Shown here: piece after piece, positions 1-6,670 of the stretch | Layout: every line of letters begins with the position of its first letter | How positions within the stretch are numbered: position 1 is the first letter of the stretch | Program-made: the position numbers and the translations under genes | The notes under the pieces: generated by a model | Database searches by the model: none | What the model was told of the DNA's origin: nothing | What the model saw: only the letters and a program-made list of their open reading frames with translations | Source of the DNA: an uncultured Porphyromonadaceae bacterium | GTDB lineage: Bacteria > Bacteroidota > Bacteroidia > Bacteroidales > Muribaculaceae | Length of the DNA stretch: 7,907 nt | Reading direction: 5' to 3' | Assembly (NCBI GenBank): GCA_900540625.1 | Contig: UQGP01000063.1 | Coordinates: 1 to 7,907, forward strand

Positions 1-55
1 GCCTATATATAATGCACCCCAAAAGTTTTGTGTCTAACTTTTGGGGTGCAGTTCA
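1..55. mobile_element. Probable terminal end of an IS3-family (IS150-like) insertion sequence, partial
   Basis: Bases 31-55, read on the minus strand, begin TGAACTGCACCCCAAAAG and continue TTAGACA. From memory this resembles the roughly 25-bp terminal inverted repeats of IS150-group IS3 elements, which end in TG...CA. The terminal TCA at 53-55 would be the outer edge of the element, so the host sequence with ndh would start at 56 and the transposase would lie to the left, outside the window. No transposase coding sequence is visible here. The other end and the short target duplication cannot be checked. It could instead be a stand-alone terminator hairpin. Confidence 0.42.
13..50. repeat. Perfect 15-bp inverted repeat with 8-base loop
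   Basis: The left arm at 13-27 (TGCACCCCAAAAGTT) is the exact reverse complement of the right arm at 36-50, with TTGTGTCT between them. This gives a very stable hairpin in RNA from either strand. No T-run follows it on either side, so it is not a standard intrinsic terminator. The right arm coincides with the putative IS terminal repeat, so the hairpin may sit at the inner edge of an IS end. There it could block transcription reading into or out of the element. Confidence 0.8.
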
Positions 56-84
56 CACATATGTCCGGGGGCTTTTTATATGTC

Positions 85-92
85 TATCTTTG
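85..92 (+). promoter_or_regulatory. Putative Bacteroidetes -7 promoter box for ndh
   Basis: TATCTTTG matches the Bacteroidetes -7 consensus TAnnTTTG exactly. No clear TTTG (-33 element) lies about 20 bases upstream, which weakens the call. Transcription would start near 97-99 and give an untranslated leader of roughly 100 bases before the ndh ATG at 197. I see no riboswitch-like structure in that leader. The box lies just outside the putative IS end, so it belongs to the host gene and not to the element. Confidence 0.45.
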
Positions 93-196
93 CGACAAAA
101 AACCATTTTGGCATCGGATTTGTTGAATATTAGGACGCGCCGCTCCCGAGACGCGCCACACGCCAACATCAACACAACGATTAAGACAACCAAATT

Positions 197-1564
197 ATGA
201 ACACTCACGATAACAAGCATAACGACCCTTGCTGCAAGACCACGAACAAAAAGACTCTTGTGGTCATCGGCGGAGGTTTTGCCGGACTCAACCTCGTCAA
301 ACGCCTGAACAAACGACAATGGAACGTCGTCGTTATCGACCGCTTCAATTTCCACAGCTTTCCGCCGCTGTTTTATCAAGTAGCGTCTGCGGGTCTTGAC
401 CCCGGCAGCATCAGCTTCCCATTGAGGCGTGAAATGCGTCAGCGTCGGCTGCGCGGCTGCACATTCCACCTGGGCGAAGTCTCCGAGATAGACACTACAA
501 CCAAGACCTTAAGCACTCAGTACGAGACGCTGCACTACGACACCCTGGTTATCGCCGCCGGCACTACAAACAATTTCTTTGGCAATGACAGCTTGCAGCA
601 AAGCGTGTACACGCTCAAGTCCGTACCCGAAGCCATACGCTGCCGCAACGATATATTGGCCAGACTGGAACGTGCATCTCTGGAGCCCGATGCAGACAAG
701 CGGCGCCGCCTACTGTCTTTCGCCATCATTGGCGGAGGTCCCGCCGGTGTCGAGGTCGCCGGTGCCATAGGCGAGATGAAGCGCTACCTGCTGCGGCGCG
801 AATATCCGGGCATAAGCATTGATGATGTATCAGTAACGCTTATCGAAGGCACCGGGCGACTGCTCCAAGCCATGGACGAACAATCATCGGCACACGCACT
901 CGAGTATATGGGCCACCTGATGGTGGACGTACGACTTAACGCCTTGGTCAAAAGTTACGAAGACAACACCATCACCTTCACCGACGGGACGCAGATGTAC
1001 AGCGAAATGGTCATCTGGACCGCCGGCGTCAAAGGCATACCCTTCACCTTTGTCGGCACGCAGCCGCAGATGGCGCGTGGCGGGCGTTTCGAGGTGGACG
1101 AATTCAACCGCGTGGCCGGGCTGCAAGACGTCTATGCCATAGGCGATATAGCGTCACACAGCGACGAGCGCTATCCACGCGGATGTCCGCAGGTCGCTCA
1201 AGTGGCCATACAACAAGGCATTAACTTAGCACATAACCTCGGTAAGGAAGCTGCACGCCGACATCCCTTTGTATACAAAGACAAGGGAAGTATGGCTACC
1301 ATAGGCCGCAACCGTGCCGTCGTCGACCTACCTCGCCCCAAGATGCACATCTACGGCCGTCCCGCATGGATAGCGTGGATGGCAATACACCTATTGTCGC
1401 TGCTGGGAATGCGCAACAAAATTTCGGTATTCATCAATTGGATCTGGGGCTACTTCACCTACTCGTCCGGCCTGCGTCTGCTCATCCTCCCCACGCGCCT
1501 TCCCCTACGCCAGCGCTGGGCTCCTCTCGACAACCACAACGGCCCCGACCAAGCGCAGGCATAA
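197..1564 (+). CDS. ndh: Type II NADH:quinone oxidoreductase (NDH-2)
   Basis: A 455-residue flavoprotein that passes electrons from NADH to membrane quinone without pumping protons, keeping NAD+ regenerated at the cytoplasmic membrane face. It has two Rossmann folds. The FAD-binding one carries VVIGGGFAGL at 22-31, and the NADH-binding one carries IIGGGPAGVE at 177-186. AAGTTNNFFG at 120-129 and YAIGDIA at 313-319 are the usual flavin-contacting segments, and PQVAQVAIQQG at 331-341 is the AQxAxQ-type quinone-site motif. The C-terminal part, about 390-432, is rich in Trp, Leu and Ile and has the amphipathic look of the membrane anchor; there is no signal peptide. Length is normal for the family. 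The ATG at 197 is the first start, leaving about 20 residues before the FAD fold, with no clear Shine-Dalgarno sequence, as is usual in Bacteroidetes. The gene is monocistronic, flanked by an IS-like end and a convergent gene. The family call is firm; the symbol follows common use. Confidence 0.93.
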   Translation: MNTHDNKHNDPCCKTTNKKTLVVIGGGFAGLNLVKRLNKRQWNVVVIDRFNFHSFPPLFYQVASAGLDPGSISFPLRREMRQRRLRGCTFHLGEVSEIDTTTKTLSTQYETLHYDTLVIAAGTTNNFFGNDSLQQSVYTLKSVPEAIRCRNDILARLERASLEPDADKRRRLLSFAIIGGGPAGVEVAGAIGEMKRYLLRREYPGISIDDVSVTLIEGTGRLLQAMDEQSSAHALEYMGHLMVDVRLNALVKSYEDNTITFTDGTQMYSEMVIWTAGVKGIPFTFVGTQPQMARGGRFEVDEFNRVAGLQDVYAIGDIASHSDERYPRGCPQVAQVAIQQGINLAHNLGKEAARRHPFVYKDKGSMATIGRNRAVVDLPRPKMHIYGRPAWIAWMAIHLLSLLGMRNKISVFINWIWGYFTYSSGLRLLILPTRLPLRQRWAPLDNHNGPDQAQA

Positions 1565-1576
1565 TAGCATATTAGA

Positions 1577-1650
1577 AAATTGAGCGCAACTAAAACGCCC
1601 GAGACATCCGGCACATAGGATCAAATAAGGTCTCCGGCTGCGCTCAATTT
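1577..1650. terminator. Probable bidirectional terminator hairpin between convergent genes
   Basis: AAATTGAGCGCA at 1577-1588 and TGCGCTCAATTT at 1639-1650 are perfect 12-bp complements. Inside them, GCC at 1597-1599 can pair with GGC at 1636-1638, and GAGAC at 1601-1605 with GTCTC at 1630-1634, giving a long interrupted stem. The arms end in TTT on the plus strand and TTTT on the minus strand, so the element could stop transcription from both ndh and the minus-strand gene. The right arm overlaps the last codons of that gene, whose stop is at 1621-1623. The T-runs are short and the structure is longer than a classical terminator, so the hairpin is certain but its function is inferred. Confidence 0.6.
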
Positions 1651-2157
1651 ACACATCAATTCATATTGCCCCAAAACACTTTCGTAGCTGTGGAATAGAA
1701 TACGTCCTTTCATATCACGAAAAGCTGTTCTTTCCAGCACCTTGTCAAATTGCTCTTTACGGTTTTGGGGAGCAATAATATAAAAGCGGCTATAGAAATC
1801 CTGCAAATCACAGAATTTTGTCACAGAATTCTGAATGTCGGTGGAGTGTTCCACTTCGAAAAAGCTGTTAGGCATCTCACGGTCATTGAACCATATAACA
1901 TCTACGGTTTTAGCCCTATTTGTTATACATTCATACGAAAATTGAGGTATCTGAATTGTCGAGCAAACGTCCTTCAATGGACGTTCAAGAAACTTGCGAT
2001 TCTGATCCTGCGCAGGGACATAGGTCGTAAAATGCTTCATATTACCAATTTCGATAATTAGTCCCTGAAAATAGCTATGCGTAAACATCTCTTCGCTCTT
2101 TGCATCCCTCGATTTTATATCGAGTTTGCGCATAACCTCTTCACGATACTCACTCAA
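1621..2157 (-). CDS. C-terminal nuclease-like fragment of the interrupted gene
   Basis: 178 codons in the same frame as the helix-turn-helix part, starting right after the TAG. It could restart only from TTG at 2157 or ATG at 2133, neither with a visible ribosome-binding site. Fragment numbering: GLIIEIGNMKHFTTYVPAQDQN at 32-53 (Glu36), KTVDVIWF at 83-90 (Asp86) and FFEVEHSTDIQN at 99-110 (Glu101, Glu103). The pattern Glu...Asp...Glu-x-Glu on predicted beta strands resembles a PD-(D/E)XK core in which the final Lys is Glu, as in BamHI (Asp94, Glu111, Glu113). That assignment is inferred from motif layout only. No methyltransferase gene is nearby to make a restriction-modification pair. Confidence 0.45.
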   Translation of the reverse strand: MSEYREEVMRKLDIKSRDAKSEEMFTHSYFQGLIIEIGNMKHFTTYVPAQDQNRKFLERPLKDVCSTIQIPQFSYECITNRAKTVDVIWFNDREMPNSFFEVEHSTDIQNSVTKFCDLQDFYSRFYIIAPQNRKEQFDKVLERTAFRDMKGRILFHSYESVLGQYELMCKLSAAGDLI

Positions 2158-2160
2158 AGC

Positions 2161-2358
2161 CTATAGCCCCGGCTGTACCCTGAAAATTTCATTGGACAAC
2201 TGCACAATCCTTCGTATGGATTCGTTCGGAGTTCTTGTTGCCCATAACCGTGTATCTACCAAATGATACAGCTTTCCAAGCGTGGCATATCCACCATTCT
2301 TGCGTAGTGCCTCTATCACCTGCTGTGCCTGTGTAAGTTTCTTCTGTGCCATAATCAT
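2161..2358 (-). CDS. N-terminal helix-turn-helix fragment of the interrupted gene
   Basis: A 65-residue basic peptide that ends at the TAG. Residues 8-20 (LTQAQQVIEALRK) and the following NGGYATLGKLY fit the first helices of a winged or HARE-type helix-turn-helix, and WATRTPNESIRRIVQ at 39-53 would be the recognition segment. Such domains usually bind DNA or modified bases and are fused to endonucleases. Two in-frame ATGs, at 2358 and 2352, could start it, and neither has a clear ribosome-binding site. If the TAG is real, this is what the cell would make. A free peptide of this sort might still bind DNA, but I think it is only a fragment. Confidence 0.5.
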   Translation of the reverse strand: MIMAQKKLTQAQQVIEALRKNGGYATLGKLYHLVDTRLWATRTPNESIRRIVQLSNEIFRVQPGL

Positions 2359-2453
2359 CTAAAAAAATCAGTATGTAAACACTCCAATATCACGCCCATA
2401 CAATGCCTGCTATATTGAACATAGTTAGTTTCCACACCTTTTGTTCTCAAACT

Positions 2454-4358
2454 CTATCTGCCGAAGAAGGCATCGATGGCGGAGAGCGGCAATGTGTGCA
2501 TCACGACAAGGCCGTCAGGGGTGTACCCCGGTGACGAAAGATGGAAAAGTTCGCTGAGCATGCGCTCCATTTCTTCTTCGCTCAGGGGTTGACGAGCGCC
2601 TATGGCCGCTGTGCGAGCCATGGCCAAAGCAAGACGCCGACGCAAATCCGCGCCCACGCTTTCGACACCTCCGCTTTCGACAATCTGCCTGATGATAGAC
2701 ACAAGACTTTCGGCTGCACCGGCACCGTTAAGGGCGGCAGGAGCTGCCGTAATACTCCAATGTGTGGCATCGTTCGTTTGCACCCGGAAGCCAAGGCGTT
2801 CCAACTCGGGCAGCATCTCAGCAGCCATGGGGGCGGCGGCACAATCAATCTCAGCCTCCTCTTCGAAAAGCAATTGCTGGGATGGTAACGGCCCCTGCCC
2901 CATACCTTTGATGTAGCGATCAAATAGTATTGAGATATGGGCACGACGAGCATCTACCATCAATAGCCCTTCCTTGTTTTCGCAAAGTATATAGCGGTTG
3001 TCAAAATGCATCAATCGCTTACGCATGTGGTTAGGCGCGTCCACGGCAGATGTAGCATCCAGTTCTATGGTGGTCTGCGTAGTGGTCGTGGACGTATCTT
3101 CCATCGGTATTCCGCCATCGTTGAAACGGCGATAGAGCTGTTCCCAATCGCGGTTGAGTGCCGAGCCTCGTTCGGTATAACGGCCTGTGCCCGTGTAGCT
3201 TCCGCGTGACGCTCCCGATACCGGTGCATCGGGTATCGTGGTTGCAAATGGATTGTAGTTCGGATCCAACGAATCGTTGACGGCGCGGTCGGGTGCCGTC
3301 GCATTTGGATTAAGCGGAGGAATATCAGGCACATCCGTAGCATCGAAATCTATGGCCGGTGCCACATTATACTTACCCAGCGACTCTTTGACAGCGGCAG
3401 TGAGCACCTGCCACATCAGTTGCTCGTCCTCGAACTTTATCTCGTGCTTCTGCGGATGGACATTGACATCCACACGATCGGCCGGTACTTCGAAATTAAT
3501 AAAATAATTGGGCTGCACATCGGCGCTTATGAGGTCCTGATAGCACGTCATCACCGCCTTATGGAAATAGGGATGGCGCATATTGCGACCGTTGACAAAG
3601 AAGTACTGGCATGCATTGCGTCGGCGTGCGCCCTGCGGCAGGCCTACGTATCCCGTAATCTTGCCTACGGATACGGCAGTCTCGATAGGTATGATGTTGT
3701 TCTCAACATTACGGCCGAACAAGGCACCTATGCGCTGCTTGAGCGACTGACGCGGCAGCTGGTATTCGAGTGCATCGTTGTGTATCAAGGTGAAGGCTAC
3801 ATCAGTATTCACCAAGGCCAAGCGTTCGAATTCATGTAGTATATGACTGTATTCCACCGAGTCCTTCTTGAGAAAGCGGCGACGAGCCACAAAATTAAAG
3901 AACAAATGCTTGACCATAATATTGGTACCCGGCGTACAGACGCAAGGCTCTTGGCTTTGGAATTCGGAGCCTTTGATGACGATACACGTACCCACACTAT
4001 CGCCGGGACGCTGCGTGCGCATTTCGACCTCGCTTACGGCCACGATACTGGGCAAGGCTTCGCCTCTAAAGCCCATGGTATGGAGCGTAAACAAGTCGTC
4101 GGCACGTCTAATCTTGGATGTAGCATGTCGTTCGAAGGCCATACGCGCATCTATAGCCGACATTCCGCAGCCATTGTCCACGACCTGTATCAAAGTCTTT
4201 CCGGCGTCTTTGATGACTATCTGTACATCAGTGGCACCGGCGTCTATAGCATTCTCTACAAGCTCTTTAACCACCGACGCCGGGCGTTGTATCACCTCGC
4301 CTGCGGCGATTTGGTTGGCCACGGCATCGGGCAGTGTTTTAATAATATTTTCGTCCAT
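2454..4358 (-). CDS. mutL: DNA mismatch repair protein MutL
   Basis: A 634-residue MutL, the ATP-driven coordinator that links MutS mismatch recognition to strand removal. The N-terminal GHKL ATPase is intact: NQIAAGEVIQRPAS near 16-29, KELVENAIDAGA with catalytic Glu32 and Mg-binding Asn36, DNGCGM at 61-66, GFRGEAL at 96-102, and DVNVHPQK at 297-304. A low-complexity linker covers about 331-445. The C-terminal dimerisation domain follows, but the segment at 469-480 reads DARRAHISILFD, where the endonuclease motif DQHA(x)2E(x)4E is expected. The last motif reads FHLSSPGYTPDG (605-616) and lacks the usual cysteine. The ATG at 4358 (MDENII) fits the conserved MutL N-terminus better than ATG 4364, which overlaps the promoter region. 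The gene is divergent from manA, 83 bp away. Family identity is certain; loss of the nuclease is inferred. Confidence 0.95.
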   Translation of the reverse strand: MDENIIKTLPDAVANQIAAGEVIQRPASVVKELVENAIDAGATDVQIVIKDAGKTLIQVVDNGCGMSAIDARMAFERHATSKIRRADDLFTLHTMGFRGEALPSIVAVSEVEMRTQRPGDSVGTCIVIKGSEFQSQEPCVCTPGTNIMVKHLFFNFVARRRFLKKDSVEYSHILHEFERLALVNTDVAFTLIHNDALEYQLPRQSLKQRIGALFGRNVENNIIPIETAVSVGKITGYVGLPQGARRRNACQYFFVNGRNMRHPYFHKAVMTCYQDLISADVQPNYFINFEVPADRVDVNVHPQKHEIKFEDEQLMWQVLTAAVKESLGKYNVAPAIDFDATDVPDIPPLNPNATAPDRAVNDSLDPNYNPFATTIPDAPVSGASRGSYTGTGRYTERGSALNRDWEQLYRRFNDGGIPMEDTSTTTTQTTIELDATSAVDAPNHMRKRLMHFDNRYILCENKEGLLMVDARRAHISILFDRYIKGMGQGPLPSQQLLFEEEAEIDCAAAPMAAEMLPELERLGFRVQTNDATHWSITAAPAALNGAGAAESLVSIIRQIVESGGVESVGADLRRRLALAMARTAAIGARQPLSEEEMERMLSELFHLSSPGYTPDGLVVMHTLPLSAIDAFFGR

Positions 4359-4365
4359 AAGCATA

Positions 4366-4373
4366 CAAAGGTA
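4366..4373 (-). promoter_or_regulatory. Putative -7 promoter box for mutL
   Basis: On the minus strand this reads TACCTTTG, an exact match to TAnnTTTG. It ends only seven bases before the mutL ATG at 4358, so transcription would start about 0-4 bases before the start codon and make the mRNA nearly leaderless. No clean TTTG is seen at the expected -33 distance; only T/A-rich sequence lies there. If this box is used, the alternative ATG at 4364 could not be translated from its transcript. Confidence 0.5.
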
Positions 4374-4406
4374 GCGTTTTTTTTCGATTATCCCGCCGAA
4401 AAGTCG

Positions 4407-4414
4407 TACCTTTG
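4407..4414 (+). promoter_or_regulatory. Putative -7 promoter box for manA
   Basis: TACCTTTG is an exact match to the Bacteroidetes -7 consensus. Transcription would start near 4418-4421, leaving a leader of about 20 bases before the manA ATG at 4442. A TTTTTTTTC run at 4377-4385 sits where a -33 TTTG would be, but is not an exact match. The box is the mirror image of the mutL box at 4366-4373; the two form a 9-bp inverted repeat (4365-4373 with 4407-4415). Confidence 0.55.
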
Positions 4415-4441
4415 TCGTTCAGAAAATTGACTTGACAGTAT

Positions 4442-5428
4442 ATGAACCGATTAGGCCTGATACGCTTTACGCCACATTACCGCACCGTACGCTGGGGCGG
4501 GCAGCGTATAGCTCAATTCAAAAACATACACCTCGAGGACACTCACGTCGGCGAGAGCTGGGAAATATCATCGCTCGAGGGCATGGAAACAGTCATTGCC
4601 GAAGGTCCGCTGTCGGGCATGACGCTTACCGACTTGTTGCGCGACCATGGAAAAGAAATCCTTGGTGAGAAATTGTACGCACGCTTCGGCGAGAAATTTC
4701 CATTGCTCATCAAATTTATAGACGCCGAGGACGATCTATCCATACAGGTGCATCCGGACGATGAGCAGTCTGACGGTTGCGGCAAAACCGAGTTGTGGTA
4801 CATCATCGATGCACAACCCGGCGCACATATCTATTCGGGACTCAATCGCACACTTACGCATCGCGAGATGACGCGCATCTTGGCCGACCGAACTATCACC
4901 AACGTTTTGGCCAAGCATTATGCCCAACCCGGAGATGTATTTTACCTGCCGGCAGGACGCGTTCACAGCATCGGAGCCGGCAATTTTGTCCTCGAGATAC
5001 AGCAACCCAGCGATATCACCTACCGATTATGGGACTATGACCGCCGCGATGCCGACGGCAATTTACGACCGCTGCATATCGATAGGGCGTTGCAAGCCGT
5101 AGACTATACACAGACCGATTTCGGGCTGGCACGCCCACAGCTTTTGGATGACCGCGAAACCATCATCAAGCGTACGCCATTTTTCACAGTCACGGCGCTA
5201 TGCGTTGAGGAAGCCGTCAAACTCGAAGTGGCAGCCCGACAGTCCTTCCGCGTACTTATGGTTGTGGAAGGCAGCGGCACCGTTGAAGACAGCAACGGCA
5301 ATACGGCTGTAATATCGCGTGGGCATACCGTATTGGTGCCCGCAACCACCGAATGGGTGGAAATACGCGCCACCGATCGCCCCATGCGTGTCATTACGGC
5401 ATATATCGAGCCGACAATGCTCCGCTAA
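4442..5428 (+). CDS. manA: Mannose-6-phosphate isomerase, class I
   Basis: A 328-residue cupin-fold metalloenzyme of the cytoplasm that interconverts mannose 6-phosphate and fructose 6-phosphate, linking mannose use and GDP-mannose synthesis to glycolysis. Zinc ligands are visible as Gln102 and His104 in SIQVHPDD, Glu117 in GKTELWY, and His175 in PAGRVHSIG. The active-site arginine is Arg195 in ITYRLWDYDR. Other hallmarks are the N-terminal WGGQRI at 18-23, VGESWEIS at 36-43, and FPLLIKFIDA at 86-95. It is the short bacterial form, close to 320 residues, and complete. The ATG at 4442 lies about 20 bases after the predicted transcription start. The downstream ATP-grasp-like gene begins 45 bp later on the same strand, so the two are probably one transcript. 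I see no polysaccharide-synthesis genes nearby, so a housekeeping or sugar-use role is more likely than a capsule-specific one. Confidence 0.95.
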   Translation: MNRLGLIRFTPHYRTVRWGGQRIAQFKNIHLEDTHVGESWEISSLEGMETVIAEGPLSGMTLTDLLRDHGKEILGEKLYARFGEKFPLLIKFIDAEDDLSIQVHPDDEQSDGCGKTELWYIIDAQPGAHIYSGLNRTLTHREMTRILADRTITNVLAKHYAQPGDVFYLPAGRVHSIGAGNFVLEIQQPSDITYRLWDYDRRDADGNLRPLHIDRALQAVDYTQTDFGLARPQLLDDRETIIKRTPFFTVTALCVEEAVKLEVAARQSFRVLMVVEGSGTVEDSNGNTAVISRGHTVLVPATTEWVEIRATDRPMRVITAYIEPTMLR

Positions 5429-5473
5429 ACGCCACGCAAAAGCACTCATTTGCGCACAATCAAGACTCGCGCT

Positions 5474-6670
5474 ATGGACCATCGGCGACGCTTACACCTA
5501 TACTTTCCGGAAAATGACATCGCCCTGGCGCGTGATTTGTCCAATTTTACTCCGCCACTACCGGCATTGCAGATGCGCCTTTGCGGTCAATGCCTACCTA
5601 TGTGGTACGGTGAAGATGGCGATGCATTCGTAGACTACGGCATTGACAATCACTGGTATGCCGCCACTTCCGAGGCCTTTGGACTGAAGGTAGACACTAT
5701 GCCTAAATGCCCGGATGGGTATATGCCCGAGCCGTGGGGATGGTCGCGCGCCTCACGCAAGTTGTTCTTGAATGCCGGTATACATCCCGAGGCGCTGCCT
5801 GATGACAGGGCTTTGGCTCGTATGCGTATGCTCAGTTCACGACGCACAGCCGCCCTCTTGGGCAGGGCCTTGGCCGACTCACTACCCTTTGCGGTCACCG
5901 ACCCGCCGCAAGTATTCTCTGATATCGATGCATTGACAGAGTATATCTCGCGCACGCCTCAAGGCTGCATCGCCAAGATGCCATGGTCCAACGCCGGGCG
6001 GGGCAACATCGACTCGACGGCAATCCCATCGGCGGAAATGATTCGCCGTTGCGCCGACAGCATAAAACGTTACGGAATGATTTGTATCGAACCGCGCCAC
6101 AGTCGCGTAGTCGATTTTGCCATGTTATGGACGGCTCGAGACGACGGAACAGTCGAATACAACGGGTTGTCGCTATTCGAGACTACCGACACGGGAGCAT
6201 ACACTGCTAATGTCATTTTGCCCGACAGCGACATTCGCAATAGGTTGCAGCAATATATCCCGGCACAGCAATTAGATACGGTGACGCAGACTATGAGACC
6301 GGCGCTCGAAAACATAATCGATGGCGCTTATCATGGGCCGTTGGGCGTAGATATGCTCGTAGCACGCACCGATGCGGGATATGTGCTTGACGCGGTCGTG
6401 GAGGTGAATATGCGCCGTACTATGGGACACGTAGCACATGCCCTGGCGACGCGACATTTGGCCGAGGGTAGTACCGGACGTATGTATGTAAATATCGCCG
6501 ACCGGGAGACTGCAAACAGTAGAGGATGCGAACCGACGGAGGAATGCGACATTGACGCATCCGGACGATTGAGACACGGACGGATAAACCTGACGCCTCC
6601 TACCGGACGCTTTCGCTATATCTTCGAAGCGACAACGCAAACACGTCCTTCTTCCACCTTCAATTCTTAG
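5474..6670 (+). CDS. Uncharacterised protein with ATP-grasp-like motifs
   Basis: A 398-residue soluble protein with no signal peptide or membrane segment. It resembles a conserved Bacteroidetes hypothetical family, as I recall it, that starts with a phrase like FNPENDLAL; here it is YFPENDIAL at 10-18. Further on, AKMPWSNAGRGN at 167-178 has the lysine plus Gly-rich loop of ATP-grasp enzymes, CIEP at 204-207 fits the adenine/ribose strand, and GVDML at 291-295 with VEVNMRRTMGHVA at 309-321 fits the Mg-binding E-x-N-x-R strand. ATP-grasp enzymes usually ligate a carboxylate to an amine or thiol through an acyl phosphate; the substrate here is unknown. ATG 5474 is chosen over the in-frame TTG at 5450 because the conserved part begins just after it. 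The gene follows manA by 45 bp without an intervening promoter or terminator. The fold is inferred from motifs, not from a search. Confidence 0.75.
   Translation: MDHRRRLHLYFPENDIALARDLSNFTPPLPALQMRLCGQCLPMWYGEDGDAFVDYGIDNHWYAATSEAFGLKVDTMPKCPDGYMPEPWGWSRASRKLFLNAGIHPEALPDDRALARMRMLSSRRTAALLGRALADSLPFAVTDPPQVFSDIDALTEYISRTPQGCIAKMPWSNAGRGNIDSTAIPSAEMIRRCADSIKRYGMICIEPRHSRVVDFAMLWTARDDGTVEYNGLSLFETTDTGAYTANVILPDSDIRNRLQQYIPAQQLDTVTQTMRPALENIIDGAYHGPLGVDMLVARTDAGYVLDAVVEVNMRRTMGHVAHALATRHLAEGSTGRMYVNIADRETANSRGCEPTEECDIDASGRLRHGRINLTPPTGRFRYIFEATTQTRPSSTFNS

Larger units (their letters stand above)
1621..2358 (-). pseudogene. HTH plus PD-(D/E)XK-like nuclease protein, interrupted by an in-frame TAG
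   Basis: One open frame of 246 codons runs through this interval, broken only by TAG at 2161-2163 (codon 66). The residues around the stop read RVQPGL-stop-ALSEYREE. In proteins of this type, as I recall them, the linker reads PGLWAL, so TAG looks like a single G-to-A change in a TGG tryptophan codon. No frameshift is present. The N-terminal 65 residues form a small helix-turn-helix domain like the HARE-HTH domains fused to restriction-type enzymes. The rest has a nuclease-like core with Glu103, Asp153, Glu168 and Glu170 (counting the stop as residue 66). Composition is visibly more AT-rich than ndh and mutL, suggesting horizontal acquisition. It lies 95 bp after mutL and no promoter of its own is evident. 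A sequencing error or stop readthrough could also explain the TAG. Confidence 0.7.

Noticed and set aside
1808..1830. Direct repeat TCACAGAATT at 1808-1817 and 1821-1830
   Set aside because: Two short copies only, inside the coding frame of the interrupted gene. This is expected by chance in AT-rich sequence and is not an array.
2359..2453. Possible mutL terminator (GTATG/CATAC pair followed by seven T on the minus strand)
   Set aside because: The stem is 5 bp with a loop of over 20 bases, and the T-run abuts the next gene's start. Too weak to annotate.
3843..4430. Plus-strand open frame of 195 codons across the start of mutL
   Set aside because: It lies antisense to clearly conserved MutL ATPase motifs and shows no recognisable protein features; a shadow of mutL.
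5450..5473. TTG start for the ATP-grasp-like gene
   Set aside because: The ATG at 5474 is in frame, just before the conserved N-terminal motif, and needs no rare start codon.
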